Source of the DNA: CAIODY01 sp041192505
Lineage (GTDB): Bacteria > Bacteroidota > Bacteroidia > Chitinophagales > CAIODY01
Length of the DNA: 21,392 nucleotides
Direction of reading: 5' to 3'
Assembly: GCA_041192505.1 (NCBI GenBank)
Contig: JBEEMV010000171.1
Location: forward strand, 1 to 21,392
The position numbers and the translations under genes were made by a program. Shown here piece by piece: positions 6,003 through 14,285 of this stretch. The first letter of the stretch is position 1, and every line of letters begins with the position of its first letter. Below the pieces are notes generated by a model. The model had not been told where the DNA came from, ran no database searches, and saw only the letters and a program-made list of their open reading frames with translations.

Positions 6003-7196
6003 ATGCCAAATATATCACACCGAGGCGAAATAATGCCCTCATCCCCTATTCGTAAATTAGTACCTTATGCCGAAGCGGCAAAACAAAGAGGAACTAAAGT
6101 ATATCATTTAAATATTGGTCAGCCCGATATTGAAACGCCAAAAGCGGTGTTGGATGCCGTACGCCACAGCGATTTTAAAGTATTAGAATATAGCCACAGC
6201 GCAGGCAATGAAAGTTATAGAAGAAAATTAGTAAGCTATTATAAGCGCTTTGATATTGATTTAGATTATTCTGAAATCATGATTACCACGGGTGGCAGCG
6301 AAGCTATTTTATTTGGTATGATGGCTTGCTTAGATGCTGGCGATGAAGTAATTATTCCAGAACCATTTTATGCTAATTATAATGGTTTTGCAACGGCTGC
6401 TGATGTAGTAATAAAGCCTATTACATCAACTATTGATACAAAATTTGCATTGCCACCTATTGAAGAATTTGAAAAATTAATTACTTCAAAAACTAAAGCC
6501 ATTGTGATTTGTAATCCAAATAATCCAACAGGTTATTTGTATTCGCAGCAAGAAATGGAATCGTTGGCGGCATTGGTAAAAAAGCATAATTTATTTTTAT
6601 TTAGTGATGAAGCTTACAGAGAATTTTGCTACGATGGAGCTACACCATTTTCGGCTTTGCAATTAAAAGGTATTGATGATAATGTGGTGGTGATGGATAC
6701 AATAAGTAAACGCTATAGTGCTTTTGGTGGTAGGATTGGAGCATTTGTAACCAGAAATAAAGAACTATTTAATGCTACCATGAAATTTGCACAAGCAAGA
6801 TTAAGTCCGCCATCATTTGCACAAATTGCTGGCGAAGCTGCTATTGATTTACCATTAAATTATTTTGATGAAATAAAAAATGAATACACTGAACGCCGAA
6901 ATTTATTAGTAAAAAGATTGAATGAAATGGATGGTGTTTATTGCCCTAATCCAGGTGGCGCATTTTATGCTATTGCAAAATTACCGATTGATGATGCTGA
7001 TAAATTTTGCCAATGGTTATTAGAAAGTTTTTCGTTCGAAAATCAAACAGTAATGTTAGCACCAGCCACAGGATTCTATGCCACAGCAGGTTTGGGAAAA
7101 AATGAAGTTCGTTTGGCTTATGTATTAAACAAAGAAGATTTAGGCAAAGCAATGGATTGTTTACAACAAGCATTGATGGCATACAACAAAAAATAA
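6003..7196 (+). CDS. Pyridoxal-phosphate class I/II aminotransferase
   Basis: A 397-residue fold-type I aminotransferase. The N-terminus MPNISHRGEIMPSSPIRKLVPYAEAAKQRG matches a Bacteroidota subfamily annotated as aspartate or aromatic aminotransferase. NIGQPDIETP binds substrate, TTGGSEAILF and CNPNNPTGYLY bind the cofactor, DEAYREF contacts the pyridine nitrogen, Lys236 in TISKRYSAFGGRIG is the Schiff-base lysine, and NEVRLAYV carries the carboxylate-binding Arg. The start at 6003 is chosen because the 21 upstream codons lie in the yceI terminator hairpins. Substrate is not decidable; aspartate, an aromatic amino acid or a methionine-cycle keto acid are possible. PepP follows after 24 bases, probably in one transcript. 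Confidence 0.93.
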   Translation: MPNISHRGEIMPSSPIRKLVPYAEAAKQRGTKVYHLNIGQPDIETPKAVLDAVRHSDFKVLEYSHSAGNESYRRKLVSYYKRFDIDLDYSEIMITTGGSEAILFGMMACLDAGDEVIIPEPFYANYNGFATAADVVIKPITSTIDTKFALPPIEEFEKLITSKTKAIVICNPNNPTGYLYSQQEMESLAALVKKHNLFLFSDEAYREFCYDGATPFSALQLKGIDDNVVVMDTISKRYSAFGGRIGAFVTRNKELFNATMKFAQARLSPPSFAQIAGEAAIDLPLNYFDEIKNEYTERRNLLVKRLNEMDGVYCPNPGGAFYAIAKLPIDDADKFCQWLLESFSFENQTVMLAPATGFYATAGLGKNEVRLAYVLNKEDLGKAMDCLQQALMAYNKK

Positions 7197-7220
7197 ATTT
7201 TATCTTACAAAAAAATTGAC

Positions 7221-8516
7221 ATGAAATATTTACCAATCGACTCGACATTATTTATTGAAAACAGAAAAAGATTTGTTTCGAATTTGAAACCAAATTCGAT
7301 GGCAATTTTTAATGCTAATGATATGATGCCAAGAAATGCAGATGCACAGCACTTTTGGCGTCAGAATAGTGATTTATTTTATTTAACAGGAATAGACCAA
7401 GAAGAAACTGTATTGATTCTTTTTCCTGATTGTACGATTGATAACCGCAAAGAAATTTTATTTATAAAACGTACCAGCGAAGAAATTGCAACGTGGGAAG
7501 GGCACAAATATACAATTGATGAAGCTAAGGCTGCAAGCGGCATTCAACATGTTTTTTGGTTAGATACTATGCCTGCTATTTTAAATTTATTAATGCGTCA
7601 TGCCGAAAATGTGTATTTGAATACCAATGAAAATGATAGATATGTGCATGAAGTTGCCTACCGTGATTTGCGATTTATTAATGATTTAAAATCTCAATAT
7701 CCAATTCACCATTATCAGCGCAGTGCGCCTTTGATGGCTAAGTTGAGAGAAATTAAATCGGCAACAGAAATTGCATTAACAAGTACGGCTGTTGAAATTG
7801 CTAAAAAAGCATTTTTCAGAATGGCAAAAAAAGCAAAACCAGGTGTTTGGGAATTTGAATTAGAAGCCGAAATGATTCATGAATATTTAATCAACAGAGC
7901 TACAGGTCATGCATTTGAGCCTATTATTGCCAGTGGTAAAAATAGTTGCATTTTGCATTACAATAAAAACAATCAGCAGTTGCAAGATGGCGATGTGATA
8001 TTGTTAGATTTTGGTGCTGAATACGGCATGTACAATTCAGATATTACAAGAGTATTACCTGTAAATGGTAAGTTTACACAACGCCAAAAAGATGTGTACA
8101 ATGCTGTTTTAACGATTCAAAAAGAAGCAAAAAAAATGTTGGTGGTTGGTACCGAACGTCAACCTTATGAACGTGAAGTAGGAAAAATTGCTACCGAACA
8201 ATTAATAAAATTAGGATTATTAAAATCAGAAGATGTAGCCAAACAAAGCGCTGATGCGCCATTGTATAAAAAATATTTTATGCATGGTACTTCTCATTTT
8301 TTAGGATTGGATGTGCATGATATTGGAAATTATTATGGAAATAAATTTGCCGCAGGCATGATTTTAACTTGTGAGCCAGGCATTTATATTAAAGAAGAAG
8401 GCATTGGCATTCGCTTAGAAAATGATATTTTAATTACCGAAACGGGTAATATTGATTTAATGGAAAAAGCAGGTGTTCCAATTGAAGCGGATGAAATAGA
8501 AGCTTTGATGAAATAA
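7221..8516 (+). CDS. pepP: Xaa-Pro aminopeptidase (M24B, PepP type)
   Basis: A 431-residue cytosolic metallopeptidase that removes the N-terminal residue from peptides with proline in position 2. The N-terminal half (residues about 1-170) is the creatinase-like domain with FWRQNSDLFYLTG. The C-terminal pita-bread domain carries all five dinuclear-metal ligands: Asp263 (LLDFGAEYG), Asp274 (SDITR), His359 (HGTSHFLGLDVHD), Glu385 (CEPGIYI) and Glu400 (GIRLEND). Length and spacing match E. coli PepP. It lies 24 bases after the aminotransferase and ends in a strong terminator. Gene symbol by family resemblance. Confidence 0.95.
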   Translation: MKYLPIDSTLFIENRKRFVSNLKPNSMAIFNANDMMPRNADAQHFWRQNSDLFYLTGIDQEETVLILFPDCTIDNRKEILFIKRTSEEIATWEGHKYTIDEAKAASGIQHVFWLDTMPAILNLLMRHAENVYLNTNENDRYVHEVAYRDLRFINDLKSQYPIHHYQRSAPLMAKLREIKSATEIALTSTAVEIAKKAFFRMAKKAKPGVWEFELEAEMIHEYLINRATGHAFEPIIASGKNSCILHYNKNNQQLQDGDVILLDFGAEYGMYNSDITRVLPVNGKFTQRQKDVYNAVLTIQKEAKKMLVVGTERQPYEREVGKIATEQLIKLGLLKSEDVAKQSADAPLYKKYFMHGTSHFLGLDVHDIGNYYGNKFAAGMILTCEPGIYIKEEGIGIRLENDILITETGNIDLMEKAGVPIEADEIEALMK

Positions 8517-8531
8517 AAAACGATCCATTTT

Positions 8532-8570
8532 AAAATCCCGAAATACTAAAAGTGTTTCGGGATTTTTTTT
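8532..8570. terminator. Terminator after pepP
   Basis: Perfect 12-bp stem AAAATCCCGAAA / TTTCGGGATTTT (8532-8543, 8555-8566) with an 11-base loop and a further T run. The A-tract on the left would also stop leftward transcription from rpoC. Confidence 0.88.
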
Positions 8571-8625
8571 TATTCATTTTTAAGATTACTCATGTGGGCT
8601 TTTCTTTGTTAGTTTGCACAAACAA

Positions 8626-8659
8626 AAAAGGCTGCATCAATTAAATGATGCAGCCTTTT
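8626..8659. terminator. Terminator after rpoC
   Basis: Perfect 14-bp stem AAAAGGCTGCATCA / TGATGCAGCCTTTT around the loop ATTAAA. Read on the minus strand it begins 23 bases after the rpoC stop and ends in a T run (from the A-tract 8624-8629). Confidence 0.88.
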
Positions 8660-8682
8660 ATATAGGTTATACTTAGTAGTTA

Positions 8683-11600
8683 TTATTCTTCTTCTACAGC
8701 AGCTACATACACATCTTGCTTGGTAGCTAATAATTTATCATATTCTTCTTGCGAACCTACAATCATGTTTTCGTATTCACGAAGACCAGTACCAGCAGGA
8801 ATTAAATGACCAACAATTACGTTTTCTTTTAAGCCCAACATTAAATCGGTTTTAGCCGCTATTGATGCAGTGCTTAACACTTTAGTTGTTTCTTGGAACG
8901 AAGCCGCAGAAATCCAACTTCTAGTACCTAATGATGCACGGGTAATACCCAACAACAATGGTGAAGAAGTAGCAGCTACAGCATCTTCGTATTGAACTGG
9001 TGTTTTATCATTCCGTTTCAATGATGAATTTTCATCACGTATTTGGCGGATATGAACTAACTGACCAGCTTTTAAAGTTTTGCTATCACCTGCTTCGGTA
9101 ACTACTTTTAATTCCATCAATTTATCGTTTTCTTCAATAAATTCAAGTCTATCAACTGCTTCGCCTTCTAAGAATGTTGTATGACCAGAATCTTCGATGA
9201 TTACTTTACGCATCATCTGACGACAAATTACTTCAATATGTTTATCATTAATTTTTACACCTTGCAAACGATACACTTCCTGAATTTCATTTACAATGTA
9301 TGCTTGTACCGCATAAGGTCCTTGAATAGCTAAAATATCTTGCGGTGCAATTGAACCATCGCTTAATGGCGAACAAGCTTTAATAAAGTCGCCATCTTGT
9401 ACCAAGATGTGCTTAGTTAATGCAACCATGTATTTTTTAATTTCGCCATCTTTAGATTCAATTGATACTTCACGATTACCACGTTTAATACCACCTAAAG
9501 TTACAACACCATCAATTTCAGAAACAACTGCAGGGTTAGAAGGATTACGAGCTTCAAACAATTCAGTAACACGTGGTAAACCACCTGTAATATCTTTTGT
9601 TTTGCCCATCGAACGTGGAATCTTAACGATTACTTGTCCTGCTTTAATCTCTTCGCCATCACTTACAGCAATATGCGCCCCTACTGGAATATTGTAATTT
9701 TTAGCATCATGCCCTTTGGCATTAATTACGATGGTAGGAATCTTAGTTTTATCTCTTGTTTCAATAATTACTTTCTCAGCATGACCTGTTTGTTCATCCA
9801 TCTCTTCACGGAAAGTAATACCTTCTATAATGCCATCAAATTTAATTTTACCTGTGTATTCTGAAACGATAACAGCATTAAATGGATCCCATTTACAAAT
9901 CAAATCACCCTTTTTAACTTTCGATCCTTCTTTAATACTTAAAACAGAACCATAAGGTAAAATGTTTGAAATCATCATTTTATCGCCGTTCATAATTTTC
10001 ATTTCACCACTACGGCTTATTACTACTTGTTGTTTATCGCCATCATCATTAATATGAGATACTAAACGAACACTATCAAATGCAATGGTACCTTCAAATT
10101 TAGCTAATAATTGGCTTTCAGATGAAATGTTACCAGCCGCACCACCTTGATGGAAGGTACGTAATGTTAACTGTGTACCTGGTTCACCAATTGATTGAGC
10201 AGCTATAATACCTACTGCATCACCTTTTTCGGCCATTCTGCCTGTAGCTAAATTTCTACCATAACATGAAGCGCAACAACCTTGTTTAGCTTCGCATGTT
10301 AATACCGAACGAATTTCGATTCCTTCTAATCCACTATCATCAATTGCACGAGCTAATGCATCGCTAATTTCTTGACTAGCTTCAACAATTTTTTCTCCCG
10401 AAATTGGATCATATACATCATGTAAACTTGTACGACCAACTATACGATCATATAATGGCTCTACAACATCTTCATTTTCTTTTAATGCGGTAGTATAAAT
10501 ACCACGTAAAGTACCACAATCACGTTCGTTAATTACTACATCTTGTGCTACGTCAACTAAACGACGAGTTAAGTAACCAGCATCCGCTGTTTTTAACGCT
10601 GTATCCGCCAAACCTTTACGAGCACCATGCGTAGAGATAAAGTATTCCAATACCGAAAGACCTTCTTTCAAGTTTTTCAAGATTGGATTTTCAATTACCT
10701 CACCACCTGTTGAACCAGATTTACGAGGCTTTTGCATTAACCCCCTGATAGCTCCAAGCTGACGAATCTGCTCTTTACTACCACGAGCACCTGAATCCAA
10801 CATCATATATACCGAGTTGAATCCTTGTTTATCGCTTGCTAATTCTTTAATTAATGTTTCAGTTAATTGCATATTTACTCTGCTCCAAATATCAATTACC
10901 TGATTGTATCTTTCATTATTGGTAATTAAACCCATATTGTAGTTACCCCAAACTTCATCAACCTCAGCCTGTGCTTTAGCAATTAATGCTGTTTTAATAG
11001 ATGGAACTTTAACATCTTCAATGTTAAACGATAAGCCACCACGGAATGCCATACGGAATCCTAATTCTTTAATATCATCCAAGAATTTAGCTGTACGTGG
11101 AATATCAGTAGCTTTAATAATACCACCAATAATATCACGTAATGCTTTCTTAGTTAATAATGTATTTACATAACCAGCTTCTTTAGGTACAAATTGATTA
11201 AAGATGATACGACCTACAGTAGTTTCAATTAATCTATTTACTAATTTACCACCTTCAGCTACATCAACTTTTACTTTTATCCATGCATGTAAATCGGCTT
11301 GTCCTTCATTATGTGCAATGATAACTTCTTCGGCTGAATAGAATGCTCGTCCTTCGCCTTTTACTATTTCAGTACCAATAGTTTTTTTACCTTTTGTGAT
11401 GTAGTATAATCCCAATACCATGTCCTGTGAAGGAAGTGTAATAGGCGAACCATTTTGCGGATTTAAGATATTGTGAGAACCCAACATTAATAATTGAGCT
11501 TCTAATATTGCTGCATTGCTTAATGGAACGTGAACAGCCATTTGATCACCATCAAAATCGGCGTTGAACGCTGTACAAACTAATGGGTGTAAACGGATAG

Positions 11601-12978
11601 CTTTACCTTCTACTAATCTTGGTTGAAATGCTTGAATAGATAATCTATGAAGTGTAGGTGCACGATTCAACATTACTGGATGCCCTTTCAATATATTTTC
11701 TAAAATATCCCAAACCACTGCTTCTTTTCTATCTACTAATTTCTTAGCCGATTTAACAGTTTTAACAATACCACGTTCTAATAATTTACGAATAATAAAT
11801 GGCTTAAATAATTCGGCAGCCATATCTTTTGGTAAACCACATTCATGTAATTTTAATTCTGGTCCTACTACAATTACCGAACGACCAGAATAATCAACAC
11901 GCTTACCTAATAAGTTTTGACGGAAACGACCTTGTTTGCCTTTTAATACATCACTTAATGATTTTAATGCACGACCACCTTCTGCTTTTACAGCATTTGA
12001 TTTACGTGAGTTATCAAATAATGAATCAATGGCTTCTTGCAACATACGTTTTTCATTACGTAAGATTACATCAGGTGCTTTAATTTCTATTAATCTTTTC
12101 AAACGGTTATTACGAATAATAACACGACGGTATAAATCATTCAAATCTGATGATGCAAAACGACCACCATCTAATGGCACTAATGGACGTAATTCAGGTG
12201 GTACAACTGGTAAGTATTGTACACACATCCAAGATGGATTATTTTCGTAACGCAAATTAGCATCACGAAAAGCTTCAACAACTGTTAAACGTTTTAAAGC
12301 TTCGGCTTTACGTTGTTGAGATGTTTCATTAGCTGCTTGATGACGCAATTCGGCACTTAAATCATCTAAATTAATAGTGCTTAATAATTGTACTAAAGCT
12401 TCGCCACCCATTTTAGCTACAAACTTATCAGGGTGTGTATCTTCTAAATGTTGGTTTTCTTTAGGTAATTTTTCTAAAATATCTAAATATTCTTCTTCGG
12501 TAAATAAATCTAATCTGGCTACACCATCTTTAGCTTTAGTACCTGGATTGATAACTACAAAACGTTCGTAGTAAACAATGGTTTCTAACTTTTTAGATGA
12601 CATGCCTAACAAATAACCAATTTTGTTGGGTAGCGATTTAAAATACCAAATATGAACTACAGGAACTACTAATTTAATATGCCCCATGCGCTCACGACGA
12701 ACTTTCTTTTCGGTAACTTCAACACCGCAACGGTCGCATACTATACCCTTATAACGGATACGTTTGTACTTACCACAAAAACATTCGTAGTCTTTTACTG
12801 GTCCAAAAATTCTTTCGCAAAACAAACCATCTCTTTCGGGCTTGTAAGTACGGTAGTTAATGGTTTCGGGCTTCAATACTTCGCCATGTGATTTTTCTAA
12901 AATTGAATCAGGCGAAGCAAGTGTGATAGTAATTTTACTAAAATTACTTCTTGGTTTGATATCTCGTTTTATTGCCAT
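8683..12978 (-). CDS. rpoC: DNA-directed RNA polymerase subunit beta-prime
   Basis: Largest subunit of RNA polymerase (1431 residues, usual for Bacteroidota), forming the clamp and half of the active site. Zinc site 1 is Cys66, Cys68, Cys81 and Cys84. NADFDGDQM at 472-480 holds the catalytic Mg-binding Asp474, Asp476 and Asp478. The bridge-helix/trigger-loop region includes GSKEQIRQLGAIRGLM, HGARKGLADTAL, GTLRG, the second zinc site CEAKQGCCASC, and GEPGTQLTLRTFHQGG. The C-terminus contains GITRASLGTRSWISAASFQETT and ends in acidic EEE. rpoB does not precede it: almost 400 non-coding bases and then an unrelated secreted-protein gene lie upstream. No gene follows in the same direction before a terminator, so it appears to be monocistronic. 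Confidence 0.99.
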   Translation of the reverse strand: MAIKRDIKPRSNFSKITITLASPDSILEKSHGEVLKPETINYRTYKPERDGLFCERIFGPVKDYECFCGKYKRIRYKGIVCDRCGVEVTEKKVRRERMGHIKLVVPVVHIWYFKSLPNKIGYLLGMSSKKLETIVYYERFVVINPGTKAKDGVARLDLFTEEEYLDILEKLPKENQHLEDTHPDKFVAKMGGEALVQLLSTINLDDLSAELRHQAANETSQQRKAEALKRLTVVEAFRDANLRYENNPSWMCVQYLPVVPPELRPLVPLDGGRFASSDLNDLYRRVIIRNNRLKRLIEIKAPDVILRNEKRMLQEAIDSLFDNSRKSNAVKAEGGRALKSLSDVLKGKQGRFRQNLLGKRVDYSGRSVIVVGPELKLHECGLPKDMAAELFKPFIIRKLLERGIVKTVKSAKKLVDRKEAVVWDILENILKGHPVMLNRAPTLHRLSIQAFQPRLVEGKAIRLHPLVCTAFNADFDGDQMAVHVPLSNAAILEAQLLMLGSHNILNPQNGSPITLPSQDMVLGLYYITKGKKTIGTEIVKGEGRAFYSAEEVIIAHNEGQADLHAWIKVKVDVAEGGKLVNRLIETTVGRIIFNQFVPKEAGYVNTLLTKKALRDIIGGIIKATDIPRTAKFLDDIKELGFRMAFRGGLSFNIEDVKVPSIKTALIAKAQAEVDEVWGNYNMGLITNNERYNQVIDIWSRVNMQLTETLIKELASDKQGFNSVYMMLDSGARGSKEQIRQLGAIRGLMQKPRKSGSTGGEVIENPILKNLKEGLSVLEYFISTHGARKGLADTALKTADAGYLTRRLVDVAQDVVINERDCGTLRGIYTTALKENEDVVEPLYDRIVGRTSLHDVYDPISGEKIVEASQEISDALARAIDDSGLEGIEIRSVLTCEAKQGCCASCYGRNLATGRMAEKGDAVGIIAAQSIGEPGTQLTLRTFHQGGAAGNISSESQLLAKFEGTIAFDSVRLVSHINDDGDKQQVVISRSGEMKIMNGDKMMISNILPYGSVLSIKEGSKVKKGDLICKWDPFNAVIVSEYTGKIKFDGIIEGITFREEMDEQTGHAEKVIIETRDKTKIPTIVINAKGHDAKNYNIPVGAHIAVSDGEEIKAGQVIVKIPRSMGKTKDITGGLPRVTELFEARNPSNPAVVSEIDGVVTLGGIKRGNREVSIESKDGEIKKYMVALTKHILVQDGDFIKACSPLSDGSIAPQDILAIQGPYAVQAYIVNEIQEVYRLQGVKINDKHIEVICRQMMRKVIIEDSGHTTFLEGEAVDRLEFIEENDKLMELKVVTEAGDSKTLKAGQLVHIRQIRDENSSLKRNDKTPVQYEDAVAATSSPLLLGITRASLGTRSWISAASFQETTKVLSTASIAAKTDLMLGLKENVIVGHLIPAGTGLREYENMIVGSQEEYDKLLATKQDVYVAAVEEE

Positions 12979-13006
12979 AAATTGTTGTTGGAGAAAAAAT
13001 AGTGGG

Positions 13007-13014
13007 CGAAGATA
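13007..13014 (-). promoter_or_regulatory. Possible -7 element of rpoC
   Basis: On the minus strand TATCTTCG differs from TAnnTTTG by one base and would start transcription about 24 bases before rpoC. No TTTG is seen at the right distance upstream, so this is weak. Confidence 0.3.
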
Positions 13015-13206
13015 GATTAAAAAAAACTAAAAAATGTAGTTTTCTTTAAAATTTGGCTAATAATTTTCTTTCATCAGGGTTAAAGAATGAACTATTGATT
13101 TTAAACGGTTTATTTTTTTTGGAATAGTTGTTGTAAACAATATACAAAAAATATGCATATCTTACTACCCAATTATTAAAACCACAATAGAAATATTCGA
13201 CCTAAT

Positions 13207-13284
13207 AACCCCTACAAGCGCTATTAAACCACTACTTTCGAATAATAGTAGCTGTGTTATATCGAAAGGTGTAACGTAGGGGTT
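13207..13284 (+). other. Long imperfect hairpin in the rpoC upstream gap; candidate structured RNA
   Basis: This lies in the non-coding stretch 12979-13376, the only gap over 300 bases. Outer stem AACCCCTAC (13207-13215) pairs perfectly with GTAGGGGTT (13276-13284). Inside, CTTTCGA (13235-13241) pairs with TCGAAAG (13262-13268) and ATAATA (13242-13247) with TGTTAT (13255-13260), leaving the loop GTAGCTG and one bulged A. The T/G pair inside (246/256) works as RNA only on the plus strand. A strong terminator follows 26 bases later, consistent with a short plus-strand RNA; it matches no RNA family I recognise and is not a tRNA. It could instead be a leader element or a palindromic repeat. The rest of the gap shows only the possible rpoC -7 element and AT-rich sequence. 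Confidence 0.35.
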
Positions 13285-13304
13285 TACTAAACAAAGCATT
13301 TAAA

Positions 13305-13341
13305 CAAAAAACGACTACCATAATGTATAGTCGTTTTTTTT
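13305..13341. terminator. Bidirectional terminator
   Basis: Perfect stem ACGACTA / TAGTCGT (13311-13317, 13328-13334), loop of ten bases, with an A-run to the left and a T-run to the right. It can end the secreted-protein transcript (minus) and any plus-strand RNA from the 13207-13284 element. Confidence 0.82.
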
Positions 13342-13365
13342 ATTAAACCCATGTGAAAAATAAGC

Positions 13366-13387
13366 CACACAATTTATTAATTGTGTG
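13366..13387 (-). terminator. Hairpin overlapping the stop codon of the secreted-protein gene
   Basis: Perfect 9-bp inverted repeat CACACAATT / AATTGTGTG with loop TATT, spanning the stop codon and last codons. The sequence after it on the minus strand is U-rich (CTTATTTTT), so it may act as a first, weaker terminator. Confidence 0.4.
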
Positions 13388-14189
13388 ATACCACAATTTT
13401 TTTACTAATCTTTTTTCCTTCGGATTGGATGGTTAAAAAATAAATACCATTTTGTATGGTTGAAATATCTAAAGATAAATTATTCAATCCCTTGTTGCTG
13501 GCTAATTGTTGGTGTATTATTGTTTTGCCAATAATATCTGTTACATCCATTGATGTGGTATTGCTTGTAGGTGTATAATATTGAATGGCAATATTATCAT
13601 GGGCTGGATTTGGTTTTACATCTATTACCGAAAAAATAGTTTCGTTAAAGTTATCGGGCATGGTTATACCTGTACCATTTCCATCAACAATTAGTTTATA
13701 CCAATTTACCATTTGAGTGATAGTTTGTTGCGATGGTATAGGCAATTGGGTAGGTGTAAATACACCTTTGCCTACTGCTGTTACATTTATTCTGTAAGTG
13801 CCTGCTACAGATGTGCCTGCGGCTGGTACTGTTACATCTATACAACCTGTAGATGCACCTAAAAATTTACATCCTATAGCGCTACATGTATATTGAATGG
13901 TAGCACCTGATAAGGCTGGAACGGTGTTTACACCATGAATGGTTATAGAATCGAATACAAACTTACCTGCTATAGGAATACCCGAAACTACAAATGTGCC
14001 TGTGGTATCTTGTGCTACTTGAATTTGTATTACAGCATGAAAGGCTTGATTTAATGTAGCATGCGGAAATTGTGTACTATCGGGTAATATAGAACCATGA
14101 TTGCCTGAATAATTGCCAGGAACACATTGTGCTTTTGCAAATTGAGATAATGAGCAAATAATTAATAGTGTGTAAATTGTTTTTTTCAT
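13377..14189 (-). CDS. Secreted protein with type IX secretion C-terminal sorting domain
   Basis: A 270-residue exported protein. Residues 1 to about 20 (MKKTIYTLLIICSLSQFAKA) are a clear Sec signal peptide. The middle (about 21-185) is Thr/Gly/Pro-rich, probably beta-structured, with a few Cys residues (CVPG, CSAIGCK, GCIDV) and no family that I recognise. The last 80 residues (VKPNPAHDNIAIQYY, MDVTDIIGKTIIHQQ, LSLDISTIQNGIYFLTIQ, KISKKIVV) are a type A T9SS sorting domain, which directs outer-membrane translocation and surface attachment or release. The ATG at 14189 is chosen over an opening 54 bases upstream because it begins the signal peptide and a TACATTTG -7 box lies just before it. 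It diverges from the TonB-dependent receptor gene. Confidence 0.9.
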   Translation of the reverse strand: MKKTIYTLLIICSLSQFAKAQCVPGNYSGNHGSILPDSTQFPHATLNQAFHAVIQIQVAQDTTGTFVVSGIPIAGKFVFDSITIHGVNTVPALSGATIQYTCSAIGCKFLGASTGCIDVTVPAAGTSVAGTYRINVTAVGKGVFTPTQLPIPSQQTITQMVNWYKLIVDGNGTGITMPDNFNETIFSVIDVKPNPAHDNIAIQYYTPTSNTTSMDVTDIIGKTIIHQQLASNKGLNNLSLDISTIQNGIYFLTIQSEGKKISKKIVVSHN

Positions 14190-14210
14190 TGATTGGTATT
14201 TTGATTTGAA

Positions 14211-14218
14211 CAAATGTA
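14211..14218 (-). promoter_or_regulatory. -7 element of the secreted-protein gene
   Basis: TACATTTG on the minus strand is an exact TAnnTTTG match, 21 bases before the ATG at 14189, as for rplU. No well-spaced TTTG -33 element is visible. Confidence 0.55.
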
Positions 14219-14241
14219 AAACTAAATTTATCAAAAAAAAC

Positions 14242-14265
14242 ATATTTATTTATGCAAATAAATAT
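14242..14265. promoter_or_regulatory. 24-bp palindrome between divergent promoters
   Basis: ATATTTATTT, spacer ATGC, AAATAAATAT: a perfect 10-bp inverted repeat. Its right arm overlaps the first bases of the -7 element of the receptor gene, and it lies at the -33 distance of both divergent promoters. It is a candidate operator for a dimeric regulator acting on both genes; the regulator is unknown. Confidence 0.5.
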
Positions 14266-14270
14266 CTTTG
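14263..14270 (+). promoter_or_regulatory. -7 element of the TonB-dependent receptor gene
   Basis: TATCTTTG, an exact TAnnTTTG match ending 15 bases before the ATG at 14286. The same octamer is used for marR. Confidence 0.6.
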
Positions 14271-14285
14271 ATTAAAACCTATTGT

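Noticed and set aside
13121..13146. Third MarR-type operator (ATAGTTGTTGTAAAC...)
   Set aside because: Only the left half resembles TAGTTGTA; the right half has no matching arm at the required spacing.
13207..13284. tRNA or integron attC site
   Set aside because: The long stem with a GGGG/CCCC end suggested an acceptor stem or recombination site, but no 7-base T-loop, anticodon arm or CCA-proximal layout fits, and the GTTRRRY/RYYYAAC boxes of attC sites are missing.
13046..13299. Two short open frames on the minus strand between the terminator and rpoC (ATG at 13299 to stop at 13165, 44 residues; and a startless frame ending in NPDERKLLAKF at 13046)
   Set aside because: Both read smoothly and together could be a frameshifted small gene, but the first runs through the palindromic element and the second has no ATG. 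No family is recognised, and chance open frames of this size are common in AT-rich DNA. They are not similar to the end of RpoB.
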